Shown here in pieces: positions 28,229-37,268 of a DNA stretch of 64,000 nt. The notes under the pieces are model-generated. The model ran no database searches. It was given only the letters and a program-made list of their open reading frames with translations, and was not told the origin of the DNA. The first letter of the stretch is position 1; the number at the start of each line of letters is the position of its first letter. The DNA lies in assembly GCF_008017545.1 (NCBI RefSeq), contig NZ_VRTZ01000003.1, forward strand, positions 124,001-188,000, given 5' to 3'. This DNA comes from Homoserinibacter sp. GY 40078. Its GTDB lineage: Bacteria; Actinomycetota; Actinomycetes; Actinomycetales; Microbacteriaceae. The translations under genes were made by a program, and so were the position numbers.

Positions 28229-29737
28229 ATGTCGCTCCCCTTCTCGCAGGCCTCCGGCGCCGATGTGCGCGTGCGGTTCTGCCCCTCGCCCACCGGCACC
28301 CCCCACGTCGGGTTGGTGCGCACCGCGCTTTTCAACTGGGCGTACGCCCGGCACACGGGCGGCAAGCTCGTGTTCCGCATCGAAGACACGGATGCGGCAC
28401 GCGACTCGGAGGAGAGCTACCTGCAGCTGATCGACGCTCTGCGTTGGCTGGAGCTCGACTGGGATGAGGGCGTCGAGGTCGGCGGCGAGCACGGGCCGTA
28501 CCGCCAGTCGCAGCGCACCGAGATCTACCTGGAGCTCATCGAGCGACTGAAGGCATCCGGTCACCTCTACGAGTCGTTCGTGACTCCGGAGGAGATGGAG
28601 GCGCGCAACGTCGCCGCGGGCCGTGACCCGAAGCAGGGCTACGACAACTTCGAGCGAGACCTCAGCGACGAGCAGCGGGCCGCGTTCCGCGCGGAGGGCC
28701 GAGTGCCGGCGCTGCGTCTGCGTGTGCCCGACGAGGACCTCTCGTGGCACGACCTCGTGCGTGGCGACATCACGTTCCCCGCGGGCAGCTTCAGCGACTT
28801 CGTCGTGGTGCGCCCGAACGGCGCCCCGCTGTACACATTTGTGAATCCGGTGGACGACGCGCTCATGGGTATCACGCACGTGCTCCGCGGTGAGGACCTG
28901 CTGCCGTCGACGCCGCGACAGATCGCGCTATATCTCGCCCTTATCGAGGCGGGGGTCACGGACTTCATCCCGCAGTTCGGCCACATGCCGTACGTGATGG
29001 GGGAGGGCAACAAGAAGCTCAGCAAGCGCGACCCCGAGTCGAACCTGTTCCACCACCGCGACCGCGGCTTCGTGCATGAGGGGCTGCTGAACTACTTGGC
29101 GCTGCTCGGCTGGTCGATCGCCCCGGATCGCGATGTCTTCACCCGCGACGAGCTGGTGGCGGCGTTCGACATCCGCAACGTGAACCCCAACCCTGCCCGC
29201 TTCGATCTGAAGAAGGCGGAGTCGATCAACGGCGACCACATCCGCATGCTGCAGGTGGACGACTTCACCGCTCGGATCGTGCCCTACCTCGAGGGGTTCG
29301 TCGCCGATCCGCCGACGGCCGCCGAGCAGGCGATCCTGCGGGAGGCGGCGCCGCTCGTGCAGGAGCGCGTGGGCCTGCTGGGCGAGACGCGTGGCATGCT
29401 GCAGTTCCTGTTCACACCCGACGACGAGCTGGTGTTCGAGGCCGATGCGCTGCCGAAGGACGTCGACGAGGCGCGCCTCGTGCTCGACGCGGCCGAGGCG
29501 GCGCTCGAGCAGCTCGACGAGTTCGGTCGAGTGGAGATCGAGGCGGCGCTGCGTGCGGCCCTGTTGACACCGGCCGAAGAGGGCGGACCGGGACTCAAGC
29601 CCCGCACCGCCTTCGGGCCGCTGCGCACGGCGATCTCGGGTCGCAGGATCAGCCCGCCGCTGTTCGAATCGATGGAGATCCTCGGCAAGGAGTCGACCCT
29701 CGCCCGCATCGAGCGGTTCCGCCGCAGCCTCGCCTAG
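28229..29737 (+). CDS. gltX: glutamate--tRNA ligase
   Basis: A 502-residue class I aminoacyl-tRNA synthetase charging tRNA-Glu (and possibly tRNA-Gln where GatCAB is used). The HIGH-type motif appears in [22 protein letters not shown], the KMSKS motif as KKLSKRD (about residue 265), plus FRIEDTD. The ATG at 28229 is chosen because an earlier in-frame start lies inside the EamA gene and lacks similarity. A possible -10 (TAGGAT) lies immediately upstream, so the mRNA may have a very short leader. A DUF167 gene and a tRNA-Gln gene follow. Confidence 0.97.
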   Translation: MSLPFSQASGADVRVRFCPSPTGTPHVGLVRTALFNWAYARHTGGKLVFRIEDTDAARDSEESYLQLIDALRWLELDWDEGVEVGGEHGPYRQSQRTEIYLELIERLKASGHLYESFVTPEEMEARNVAAGRDPKQGYDNFERDLSDEQRAAFRAEGRVPALRLRVPDEDLSWHDLVRGDITFPAGSFSDFVVVRPNGAPLYTFVNPVDDALMGITHVLRGEDLLPSTPRQIALYLALIEAGVTDFIPQFGHMPYVMGEGNKKLSKRDPESNLFHHRDRGFVHEGLLNYLALLGWSIAPDRDVFTRDELVAAFDIRNVNPNPARFDLKKAESINGDHIRMLQVDDFTARIVPYLEGFVADPPTAAEQAILREAAPLVQERVGLLGETRGMLQFLFTPDDELVFEADALPKDVDEARLVLDAAEAALEQLDEFGRVEIEAALRAALLTPAEEGGPGLKPRTAFGPLRTAISGRRISPPLFESMEILGKESTLARIERFRRSLA

Positions 29738-29747
29738 GGCGCTCGCC

Positions 29748-29978
29748 GTGGCGGAGCTCGTGCAGGTTCGGGTGAAGCCGGGCTCGTCGAAGGGCCCGCT
29801 CGTGGAGGAGGGCCCGGATGGCGTGCTCGTCGTGCACGTGCGGGAGCGCGCGGTCGAGGGAGCCGCGAACGAGGCCGTCGTGAAGGTCGTCGCCGCGCAC
29901 TTCGGGATGCGCCGCCGCGACGTCACGATCCGCCGCGGGCACACCTCCCGGCAGAAGACCCTGGAGCTCGATCGCTGA
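29748..29978 (+). CDS. DUF167 (YggU) family protein
   Basis: A 76-residue protein of the UPF0235/YggU family: start VQVRVKPGSSKGPLVEE, then VHVRERAVEGAANEAVVKVVAAHF and the basic C-terminal RRGHTSRQKTLEL. GTG start, 10 nt after gltX, so probably co-transcribed. Molecular function unknown. Confidence 0.9.
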   Translation: MAELVQVRVKPGSSKGPLVEEGPDGVLVVHVRERAVEGAANEAVVKVVAAHFGMRRRDVTIRRGHTSRQKTLELDR

Positions 29979-30005
29979 GCGACCGGAGCACCCCCGCGCG
30001 TGCGG

Positions 30006-30060
30006 TAGAGTAGGCGGTCGGTTCGGTTTTCCGAGCCACCGCGGATCGGCCCCTGGCCGA
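30006..30060 (+). promoter_or_regulatory. possible tRNA-Gln promoter and leader hairpin
   Basis: A -10-like TAGAGT at 30006-30011 is followed by a hairpin GGTTCGG/CCGAGCC (around 30021-30040, TTTT loop) just before the tRNA. No convincing -35 is visible. Confidence 0.35.
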
Positions 30061-30065
30061 GCCCT

Positions 30066-30137
30066 TGGGGTATGGTGTAATTGGCAACACGGCTGATTCT
30101 GGTTCAGTTGTTCTTGGTTCGAGTCCAGGTACCCCAG
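30066..30137 (+). tRNA. tRNA-Gln (anticodon CTG)
   Basis: Acceptor stem TGGGGTA (30066-30072) pairs with TACCCCA, and the discriminator is G at 30137. The anticodon stem GCTGA/TCAGT encloses loop TTCTGGT with anticodon CTG at 30099-30101. The T-loop GGTTCGAGTCC is normal and CCA is not encoded. The D-arm and U-rich features match bacterial tRNA-Gln. Confidence 0.95.
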
Positions 30138-30143
30138 CTTTGA

Positions 30144-30166
30144 AAAGTCCCGGTCACCGGGACTTT
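30144..30166 (+). terminator. terminator after tRNA-Gln
   Basis: Stem AAAGTCCCGG (30144-30153) and CCGGGACTTT (30157-30166) with a 3-nt loop, followed by CTCGTTT. Typical intrinsic terminator position just after the tRNA. Confidence 0.85.
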
Positions 30167-30308
30167 CTCGTTTCTGCGAGCGTTTCGAGCGCCGCCAGCT
30201 GGCCGCTCGGGCACGCCAACGAGGAGATCACCCACGCGTCGAGGTCCGAGGCCGGATGTGCGGGGGTGCCGTCATGGCACCACCGGGGATTTCATGGTTC
30301 CGCGTTCA
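30167..30308. other. unassigned gap between tRNA-Gln and the abiE genes
   Basis: About 140 bp with no credible gene. A small hairpin GGTGCC/GGCACC lies near 30267-30283. I looked for a repeat of the tRNA 3' end that would mark an integration site and saw none. Confidence 0.5.
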
Positions 30309-31220
30309 CTACGCCGCGTTGGCGACTGTCTCGATGATGTGCGCGAGCCACTCGCGAGCGGAGGCGATGTCGGGGAGCACCGGCGTTTGACCGTCCACCT
30401 CGGTCTCGTCCCGCACATCGGCGTAGGCGAGATCCCAGTCGTCCATCGGTCGCAGCGGCAGCGGCGGCCAGGGCTGCTGGCGGCGCCAGTCGAAGGTCCG
30501 CTCGCACAGGTTCCGCAGGGTCGTGAGGTCGGGCCCGGTGTTCCAGAGCAGTTGCAGGTCGACCAGGTCGTGTGCTCGCTCGTAGGTGGGATCAGTGACG
30601 GCATGGATCTTCTGGGCGAGCTGATACTCCAGATCGACCAGCTCGACCGGCTGCAGGTCGCCGAACCCGAAGCGCGCGCCGAACTCCACAAGCTCGCCGT
30701 CGATCTCTCTCGGCGTGTGGGCATGCGTGTCGATCTCGGGATCGGAGACCTCGACCTCCAACGCGCCCCACGCGCTGCCGAGGAACGCGATCGACACCCG
30801 GTACGGGTGCATTACGTACTCGGGGCGGGCGAGCCCCGGATCGTGCCGCCGCGCGGTGCGCGCCGTCGCGGTGAAGGCGACCCGATCGGGAGCCTCGGGA
30901 TCGCGACGCAGCTCGCCTCTCGACGGAGGCACCGTCCCCCACCCCGCGGCGAGCCGAGCACGGAACGCCTGCTCGAACTCCTCGCCGCGGGCGTGAGTCG
31001 ACAGGTCGAGGTCGGAGGTGGCGCGTGTGCCGCGTTCTCCCAGGCGCAACTTCACGCCCATGCCGCCCTTGATGGCGACCGCGTCGGGAAGCATCTGCGA
31101 CACGATGAGGGTGCACAGCATCACGCGGGCGCGGGCGATCGGGATGCTCAGCTCGCTCGCAACGTGGGCGAGTCGGTCGTTGAGCTGGGTTACGTTCAGC
31201 GGCGGCGCCACTTCGCTCAT
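30309..31220 (-). CDS. type IV toxin, AbiEii/AbiGii nucleotidyltransferase family
   Basis: A 303-residue DUF1814 nucleotidyltransferase-like toxin. The catalytic core shows AVAIKGGMGVKLRLG followed by RATSDLDLS, which supplies the two acidic residues (about 70 and 72). Downstream family motifs are QLAQKIHAVTD and AHDLVDLQLL. Known AbiEii toxins are NTP-dependent transferases giving phage abortive infection. The ATG at 31220 overlaps the antitoxin gene by 4 nt. An upstream in-frame extension lies within the antitoxin gene and is not credible. Confidence 0.85.
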   Translation of the reverse strand: MSEVAPPLNVTQLNDRLAHVASELSIPIARARVMLCTLIVSQMLPDAVAIKGGMGVKLRLGERGTRATSDLDLSTHARGEEFEQAFRARLAAGWGTVPPSRGELRRDPEAPDRVAFTATARTARRHDPGLARPEYVMHPYRVSIAFLGSAWGALEVEVSDPEIDTHAHTPREIDGELVEFGARFGFGDLQPVELVDLEYQLAQKIHAVTDPTYERAHDLVDLQLLWNTGPDLTTLRNLCERTFDWRRQQPWPPLPLRPMDDWDLAYADVRDETEVDGQTPVLPDIASAREWLAHIIETVANAA

Positions 31221-31753
31221 GCGGGCGCCGCAGCTTCCGCCGGGAGCTCCCCGACGTCGATGAGGTCGCGTCGTAGCGCCTGATCGACGAGCTTTTCCCA
31301 GCGTTCGGGTGGCATGCGGTGCCGCATGTCTTCCAGCGCCCGCCGCACGGTCGTCGCCGGGATGCCTTCGTACTCGGTGAGGTCCTCTGCAGGCATGTCG
31401 GTGCGGTACTTCAGGTCCATCCATCCCGGCAGGGCACGCCGAACTCGGCGACGGGTGCCGACCCGCACCCTGGGCGGGTTGAACTGCCCCAAGCCCAGGA
31501 GGTCGAGCACGGACTCGCGTTGCAGGAAGGCGCCCTCGCCGGCAAGCGCGACCGCGACGGCCGGCTCGGTGAACGGGGTCGTCGGCACGTCACGGTGTGT
31601 GTAGACGCCCTGCCCGTATGCCCGGAGCGCACCGCGCCCAGCAAGCTTCCGCACCTCGACCGCGGGCACCCCGACGTCCTCCGCCTCCGCAATGGTCACT
31701 ACGCCGTTGCGGGACGCTGCGATCTCCCACAGGTCACGCCGGTATCCCATCAC
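31217..31753 (-). CDS. type IV antitoxin, AbiEi family
   Basis: A 178-residue protein. The N-terminal winged helix (LWEIAASRNGVVTIAEAEDVGVPAVEVRKLAGRGALRAYGQGVYTH) matches the AbiEi antitoxin DNA-binding domain, and the C-terminal domain includes TTVRRALEDM. AbiEi proteins repress their own promoter and neutralise AbiEii. Here an inverted repeat lies 12 bp upstream of the start (31765-31798). Start is ATG 31753 or 31750; GGAGG precedes. Confidence 0.85.
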   Translation of the reverse strand: MMGYRRDLWEIAASRNGVVTIAEAEDVGVPAVEVRKLAGRGALRAYGQGVYTHRDVPTTPFTEPAVAVALAGEGAFLQRESVLDLLGLGQFNPPRVRVGTRRRVRRALPGWMDLKYRTDMPAEDLTEYEGIPATTVRRALEDMRHRMPPERWEKLVDQALRRDLIDVGELPAEAAAPA

Positions 31754-31764
31754 CGCACCTCCGT

Positions 31765-31798
31765 GTCAATAGCGTACCAATAACGGTACTCTATTGAC
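31765..31798. promoter_or_regulatory. AbiEi autoregulatory operator
   Basis: Inverted arms GTCAATAGCGTACC (31765-31778) and GGTACTCTATTGAC (31785-31798), 13 of 14 positions complementary, spacer AATAAC. Lower GC than surroundings and overlapping the expected promoter of the minus-strand abiE operon. Known AbiEi antitoxins bind such inverted repeats. Confidence 0.75.
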
Positions 31799-31844
31799 GG
31801 AACGGATGTTCTGGTGCGTGTGGCATATCCGGGACCACCTAGCC

Positions 31845-33449
31845 CTACCTCGCCTCCGTCAGCACGCCTCCGCGATCGAGCCGCAGTTCGGCCGTGAGGC
31901 CGAGCCGGTCTAGGAACGCACGGTCGTGGCTCACGACGATGAGCGCTCCGCGGTAGGCGCCGAGCGCATCGACGAGCTGGTCGATGCTCGGCAGGTCGAG
32001 GTTGTTCGTCGGCTCGTCGAGGAGGAGCAGCTGGGCGGGGGGAGTGGCGAGCAGCAGCTGCGCGAGGGCCGCGCGGAACCGCTCGCCGCCCGAGAGCGAC
32101 CCGACCGTCCGGCCGACCATCGCGCCGCGCAGCAGCAGTCGTGCGAGCTGGTTGCGCAGCTCGGCGGTGGGGGTGCCGGGTGCCGCGCGCTCGATGTTCG
32201 TCAGCACGCTCGCCTCATCGTCGAGCGCGTCCAGCCGCTGCGTCAGCATTCCCACATGATCGACGAACGCCTCTGCATGCGCGCGCCCGTCGGTCAGGCC
32301 CGGATCCGCGTTCGGCACGAGCTGCCGAAGCAGTGTCGTCTTGCCCACCCCGTTCGGCCCGGTGAGCGCCACCCTCTCCGGGCCCTGCAGGACGAACTCC
32401 CGGCCGTCGCCACCGACGAGCCGTGCGATCCGCCGTCCCGCGGGCACCCCCGGGTCGGGCAGGTCGATCACGATGCGGTCGTCGTCGCGGATGCGCGACT
32501 CGGCATCCGCCACCGCCTCGCGGGCGCTCGCGACCTTGTCGTCGAGCATGCCCCGCTTCGCGCCCTGCGCCTTCTCGGCCGAGTTGCGGCGATCGTTGAT
32601 CGCGGCCTTCACGAACCGGCGGTTCACGGCGTCCTTCCGACCCTTGCGCTCGCTGTGCGCGATGCGCTCCTCCGCCTCGATGCGCTGCCGCTTCTCGACC
32701 GCGAGGGTCTTCTCGGCGGCGCGCAGCATCCGCTCGGCCGCCTGCTGCTCCCCGTCGACCTGCGCGCGGTACGCGCTGAACGAACCGCCGTACACCGCGA
32801 GGGATCCGGCGCGCAGCTCGGCGGTGTCGTCCATGAGCTCAAGCAGGGCGATGTCGTGACTCACCACCACGAGCGCACCGCGCCACGAGCGGACGACGTC
32901 GGAGAGGCGCTCGCGCGCATCCGCATCCAGATCGTTCGTGGGCTCATCGAGCAGCGCCACATCGGGACGCCGCAGCGTCACGCCCACGACAGCGGCGAGC
33001 ATCGCCTCGCCGCCCGAGAGCGTCCCGACGGTCCGATCGAGGCTCGCTACCTCGAGCCCCGCGGATGCGAGCGCCGCAAGCGAGCGCTCCTCGATGTCCC
33101 AGTCGGTGCCGATCCGGTCGAACAGCTCCGGCTCGGTGCGGCCCGACTCCACCGCGCGGATCGCGGCGACCGTGTCGTGAACGCCGAGCAGCTCGGCGAG
33201 AGTGAGCGACGGATCGGCCGCGAGCCGCTGCTTCAGCCGCACCACCGATCCGGTGGTCGTGATTCGACCCGAACTGGGCGCGAGCTCGCCGGCGATCAGG
33301 CGCAGCAGGGTCGACTTGCCGACCCCGTTGAGGCCGACGAGGCCGGTGCGACCCCTGCCGAAGGCGCCCGAGACGTGCGCGATGGGGGTCTGGCCATCCG
33401 GCCAGGCGAAGGTGACGTCGTGCAGCACGACGGAAGGTGTGACGGACAT
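31845..33449 (-). CDS. ABC-F family ATPase (ribosome-protection type)
   Basis: A 534-residue cytoplasmic ABC-F protein with two nucleotide-binding domains and no membrane part. Domain 1 has Walker A GLNGVGKST (about 38-46), LSGGE and LLDEPTNDLD. A charged helical linker (about 215-310, Lys/Arg/Glu-rich) follows. Domain 2 has GPNGVGKTT, LSGGERFR and LLDEPTNNLDLPS. ABC-F proteins act on the ribosome E site, either as translation factors or antibiotic-protection proteins. The leader peptide and structured 5' UTR (33450-33550) favour an inducible resistance role, but the target drug is unknown. Confidence 0.88.
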   Translation of the reverse strand: MSVTPSVVLHDVTFAWPDGQTPIAHVSGAFGRGRTGLVGLNGVGKSTLLRLIAGELAPSSGRITTTGSVVRLKQRLAADPSLTLAELLGVHDTVAAIRAVESGRTEPELFDRIGTDWDIEERSLAALASAGLEVASLDRTVGTLSGGEAMLAAVVGVTLRRPDVALLDEPTNDLDADARERLSDVVRSWRGALVVVSHDIALLELMDDTAELRAGSLAVYGGSFSAYRAQVDGEQQAAERMLRAAEKTLAVEKRQRIEAEERIAHSERKGRKDAVNRRFVKAAINDRRNSAEKAQGAKRGMLDDKVASAREAVADAESRIRDDDRIVIDLPDPGVPAGRRIARLVGGDGREFVLQGPERVALTGPNGVGKTTLLRQLVPNADPGLTDGRAHAEAFVDHVGMLTQRLDALDDEASVLTNIERAAPGTPTAELRNQLARLLLRGAMVGRTVGSLSGGERFRAALAQLLLATPPAQLLLLDEPTNNLDLPSIDQLVDALGAYRGALIVVSHDRAFLDRLGLTAELRLDRGGVLTEAR

Positions 33450-33550
33450 GCGGATCTCCAGGACGTGTCAGAAGGTGGCACTGACACGGGATCCGCGGAA
33501 AGGAGGGCGCGGCTCGGTCAGCGGGGAACGCTGGAACCGAGATCCGTCAC
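33450..33550 (-). promoter_or_regulatory. leader peptide and SD-sequestering hairpin of the ABC-F gene
   Basis: On the minus strand a ten-codon ORF (GTG at 33550 to TGA at 33518; MTDLGSSVPR) is preceded by AGGA. Nested hairpins follow: outer arms 33450-33456 and 33490-33496 (GCGGATC/GATCCGC), inner arms 33465-33471 and 33481-33487 (GTGTCAG/CTGACAC). The ABC-F ribosome-binding site lies inside the structure. This layout fits ribosome-stalling attenuation. Confidence 0.6.
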
Positions 33551-33559
33551 GAGATGTCC

Positions 33560-34462
33560 TTACTCACGCTCCTTCTCACGCGCGGCGGGGTGTGCCGCAG
33601 GAGCCTCGGAGAGTATGCCACGCCCGGCCTCAGCACGCGAGCGCCGAGCGTGTCGCCACAGCAGCCAGGCGCTCAGCACCCCTTGCGCCATGACGATCGC
33701 GCTGATGGTCGAGGCGATGAGCCCCGCGGCCTGGTCCGCCGCCGTCAGCAGGTCGAACCCCGCGTGCCAGAGCAGTACGGGCACGATGCTGCCGCCTGCA
33801 CCGAGCGTCATCCATGCGAGCAGGAACGAACCGCACACGAGGGCCAGCATCCACCCGACGATCCCGGCACCCATCTCCATGTAGGTGGGGTTGAAGAAGA
33901 ACGCGGGAGCGTGCCACGCGATCCACACCCCGCCGACGACGAGCGCCGCCCAGAACGGGCTCATGCGGCGCGAGAGCGCGGGCAGCAGCCAGCCGCGCCA
34001 TCCGGACTCCTCACCCAGTCCGAACGTCAGCACCCACACGAGCGCCACCAGCGGCCATGCCAGCCCGGAAAGCTTCTCGGTGAGGCCGAAGCCGCCCGCA
34101 TCCGGCCAGCTCCCCTCGACCGCGAACACCGTCACCCACGCGATCGCGAGATAGGCGAGCGGCATGCCGACCCCGGCGAGCCACCAGACCCAGCGGAACC
34201 GGACCGAGAACGCCCGCCGCGCCCACGCCGCGATGCCCCGACCTCCGCCCTCCCACGCGGCAGCGGCGACAGCCCCGCAGAGCGGCCCCATCGACGCGAG
34301 GAAGAAGGTCCACGGCATCTCGTCGAGGCCGACGGTCTGCGCCTCGACGAGGATCGGCAGCCAGATCGCCCACGTCACGAGGAAGGCGACTACGAGGAAG
34401 ACCGCGACGCCGCCGGGGCGCCGTCTCTCGGCGGCAGGGGTCGCGGGAACCGTCTCAGACAT
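33560..34462 (-). CDS. CPBP family intramembrane metalloprotease
   Basis: A 300-residue CAAX/CPBP (Abi) protein with about eight membrane helices. The three catalytic motifs are present: GLGEESGWRGWLLP (EExxxR type), WIAWHAPAFFF and LLWHAGFD. Family members process peptides or confer bacteriocin self-immunity in Gram-positives. The ATG at 34462 overlaps the MMPL gene end by 8 nt, so they are co-translated. Immunity-like membership fits the export theme of this run of genes. Confidence 0.88.
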   Translation of the reverse strand: MSETVPATPAAERRRPGGVAVFLVVAFLVTWAIWLPILVEAQTVGLDEMPWTFFLASMGPLCGAVAAAAWEGGGRGIAAWARRAFSVRFRWVWWLAGVGMPLAYLAIAWVTVFAVEGSWPDAGGFGLTEKLSGLAWPLVALVWVLTFGLGEESGWRGWLLPALSRRMSPFWAALVVGGVWIAWHAPAFFFNPTYMEMGAGIVGWMLALVCGSFLLAWMTLGAGGSIVPVLLWHAGFDLLTAADQAAGLIASTISAIVMAQGVLSAWLLWRHARRSRAEAGRGILSEAPAAHPAAREKERE

Positions 34463-36554
34463 CGGCAGCAATCCTCTCGCGCCCCCGGCCCGGCCACCAC
34501 CACGCCGCACGACCCATGAGCGTCATCACCGCGGGCACGAGGAGCAGGCGTATGACGGTCGCGTCGATGAACACCGCCACTGCGAGGCCCACCCCGAAGA
34601 CCTTGATCACCGGGTTGGCGCTGAAGGTGAAGCTCAGGAACACGGCGATCATGATGATCGCGGCGGCCGAGATGACGCCGCCCGTGCGGGCCAGGCCCTC
34701 CGTGACCGCGTCTCGCGGGCTCACGCCCCGCTGCCACGCCTGGCGCACCGCGGTCAGCAGGAACACCTCGTAGTCCATGGACAACCCGAAGAGCACCGCG
34801 AAGAGCATCATCGGCACATACGGGTCGAGCGGCATCGGCCCGTCGAGCCCGAAGAGCTCGACGCCGTGACCCTCCTGGAACACCCACACGATCGCCCCGA
34901 AAGCCGCTGTGATCGAGAGCACGTTGCACACGGCAGCCTTCAGCGGCAGCAGTACGGAGCGGAACGTGAACGCGACGAGCGCCATCGCGGCCGCGATCAC
35001 GATGCCGATGAGCCAGGGCAGCCTCTCGGCGATCCGGTCGCTGAGATCGAGGCGCGTGGCGACCACGCCGCCGACATGGGCCTCGATCCCCGTCGCAGGG
35101 ATCACGTCCGTGCGCAGGTCGTCCACCAGTTGCGCGGTCGCGGCGTCGTTGGGACCGCTCGTGGGGATGACCTGCATCGTGATGATCCCGTTCTGCGCGG
35201 ATGCCCGCGAGACCGAGGCGACATCGTCGCGCGCCGCGATCGTGCTGTTGAGCGAGCCCCAGAGGTCAGCATCGTCTCCTTCGGCGACGATCAAGAGCGG
35301 TGAATTCTGGCCGGCGCCCCAGTGCTCGGCGGTGAGGTCGAACGTCGCGCGCTGGTTCGAACCGGGGAGGGCGTTCCCCGCGGATGACTGGCCCAGCTCG
35401 AGCGAGAGCGCCGGCAGTGACACGGCCGCGAGGGCCGCGATCGCGGCGGCACCCGCCACGACCGGATGCCGGGTGAGCCGCGGTGCGATCCGGTCCCATC
35501 CGCCCCGGGGCGGCGCGGGCGCGTCGGAGGCGGGCCGCTCACGCCGCGGCAGTGCGCGACGTCCGATGAGGGCGAGCACCGCGGGGGTCAGCGTGAGGGT
35601 TGCCGCCACCGCCACGAGCGCGACGATCGCCGTTGCGAAGCCGAGCCACGCCACGAACTCGACCCCGGAGATCGCGAGACCGGTGGCGCAGAGCGCGACC
35701 GTGATGCCGGCGATCGCCGCTGCCTCGCCCGCGCCGCGCCCTGTCGCGGCGACGGCGTCGATGACCTCCGCACCCTCACGCAGCGATTGGCGGAAGCGCG
35801 AGAGCAGGAAGAGGGCGTAGTCGATGCCGACCCCGAGGCCCACCATCACCGCCAGGGTCACGGCGCTCTCGGGGATGCCGAATCCGTGGCTCAGCAGCCA
35901 CACGCCGCTCGCTCCACCCGCGACCGCGATGATGCCGGTGGCGACAGGTACGAGCGCGGCGAGCGCCGATCCGAGTGCGATGAGGAGCACGACGAGCGCC
36001 GCGATCACACCGACGAGCTCGCTGTTGACGCCCCCGGCGCGGTCGAGCTGGGTGCCGAGCGGAGACCCGATCGCGACCTCGAGCCCGGCATCGCGCGCCG
36101 GGTCGAGGGCGGCATCGACCTCGCCCTGCCACGCGCGCCCTTCTTCCTTCGGATCGCCCGGCACCGAGAGCGTGAGCGCATCGCCATCGGGCGAGATCAC
36201 TCCGGTGCGCGTCGCGGTCGGTACATCGTCGAGCGGATTCTCGATCTCCTCGCCGGTCGCCTCCTCGAGGGCGGTGACCACCTCGTCGATGGCGTCGGCG
36301 TGCGTGGCGATGTCGTCACCCGCCACCACGATCCGGCTCGTCGGGGTGCCCGTGTCGTCCGAGTCGCCGCGCTCCTCGAGCAGCCGATTCGCGGTCTGGC
36401 TGTCGCTGCCGCTCACCTCCACGTCGTCCTGAAGGGTGGGCCCGATGAGGAAGGCCGTCGCGAACAGCGCGCCGACCACGCCGACCCAGACGAGCACTAC
36501 GAGGAGGCGGTGACGGGCGCAGGCGCGCGCGAGCGCGGCGACGAGGTTCTTCAT
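34455..36554 (-). CDS. MMPL family RND transporter
   Basis: A 699-residue membrane protein with the MMPL layout. TM1 (about 15-38) is followed by an extracellular domain, a five-helix block including GLGVGIDYALFLLSRFRQSLREG, a second extracellular domain, and a second block with the paired motif FGLSMDYEVFLLTAVRQAWQRG. Actinobacterial members export lipids, siderophores or drugs; substrate unknown. One nucleotide separates it from the upstream LmeA-like gene. Confidence 0.92.
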   Translation of the reverse strand: MKNLVAALARACARHRLLVVLVWVGVVGALFATAFLIGPTLQDDVEVSGSDSQTANRLLEERGDSDDTGTPTSRIVVAGDDIATHADAIDEVVTALEEATGEEIENPLDDVPTATRTGVISPDGDALTLSVPGDPKEEGRAWQGEVDAALDPARDAGLEVAIGSPLGTQLDRAGGVNSELVGVIAALVVLLIALGSALAALVPVATGIIAVAGGASGVWLLSHGFGIPESAVTLAVMVGLGVGIDYALFLLSRFRQSLREGAEVIDAVAATGRGAGEAAAIAGITVALCATGLAISGVEFVAWLGFATAIVALVAVAATLTLTPAVLALIGRRALPRRERPASDAPAPPRGGWDRIAPRLTRHPVVAGAAAIAALAAVSLPALSLELGQSSAGNALPGSNQRATFDLTAEHWGAGQNSPLLIVAEGDDADLWGSLNSTIAARDDVASVSRASAQNGIITMQVIPTSGPNDAATAQLVDDLRTDVIPATGIEAHVGGVVATRLDLSDRIAERLPWLIGIVIAAAMALVAFTFRSVLLPLKAAVCNVLSITAAFGAIVWVFQEGHGVELFGLDGPMPLDPYVPMMLFAVLFGLSMDYEVFLLTAVRQAWQRGVSPRDAVTEGLARTGGVISAAAIIMIAVFLSFTFSANPVIKVFGVGLAVAVFIDATVIRLLLVPAVMTLMGRAAWWWPGRGRERIAADV

Positions 36555-36555
36555 C

Positions 36556-37200
36556 TCAGTCCTCCGAAGCGGTGTCGAGGCAGTCGCGGACGCGACCGAG
36601 GGCGGACCCGGATCCGGAGGACCGGTCGGTGGGGGCCGAGACGGTCACCTCGACGGCTCCCGCACGGAAGTCGACCTGCTCCACGGCGAGTGATCCCGCC
36701 GAGAGCGGTATGCCATCCAGAAGCCGGCGTCCCAGCCCGTCGTCGCCGCCCAGCGCAGTCAGCACACGCTCAGCGGGCAACGAGATGCCGGCGACGCTCA
36801 CCGAGTCCGCCGTCAGCGTCCAGCCGTCGGAGGTGCGGTGCGGCACGAGCAGCACCTCGACCGGCACCGTCATGCCGCGCAGCGTGCGCTCGGTGCCGAC
36901 CACGAGACCGTCCGGCATGGCGTGCACCGTGAGCTGCTGGTCGATGCGGCACGCGGCGATGTCGGCGAGCGCGGCGTCGGTCGCCGTGAGCCGCACCTGT
37001 ACGTGCCCCGAGAGCACCTGCCCGAGGGCCGAGCCTCCGGCGGGCTCCACCGACATCCCCGGGAATCCGGCGGAGAGAGAGCTCATTCGATCCTCGATGC
37101 GGGCCTGCGCGACCGCTTCGCCGGTGACAGCCAGAGCGCCGACGCCGACCACGGCGATGCCGGCGACGATCAGAATCGTGCGTGTTCGACGGGAGACCAT
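36556..37200 (-). CDS. LmeA-like (DUF2993) phospholipid-binding protein
   Basis: A 214-residue protein with an N-terminal membrane anchor (about residues 9-28) and a DUF2993 domain: RIEDRMSSLSAGFPGMSVEPAGGSALGQVLSGHVQVRLTA and the later LSAGSLAVEQVDFRAGAVEVTV. Such proteins act at the outer face of the membrane; mycobacterial LmeA binds phospholipid and affects lipomannan. A much longer in-frame reading continues upstream through the histidine kinase gene and is a shadow. It sits directly before the MMPL gene. Confidence 0.8.
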   Translation of the reverse strand: MVSRRTRTILIVAGIAVVGVGALAVTGEAVAQARIEDRMSSLSAGFPGMSVEPAGGSALGQVLSGHVQVRLTATDAALADIAACRIDQQLTVHAMPDGLVVGTERTLRGMTVPVEVLLVPHRTSDGWTLTADSVSVAGISLPAERVLTALGGDDGLGRRLLDGIPLSAGSLAVEQVDFRAGAVEVTVSAPTDRSSGSGSALGRVRDCLDTASED

Positions 37201-37268
37201 GCCGCAACCCCATCGTCCCGGCCTCTCGGAATCCGCCCGAGCGCCTGACGGAAGGCTGACGATCGGTG

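Noticed and set aside
30066-31850. Integrated element with tRNA-Gln as attachment site
   Set aside because: No integrase and no repeated tRNA 3' end seen; only the AbiE pair suggests acquisition.
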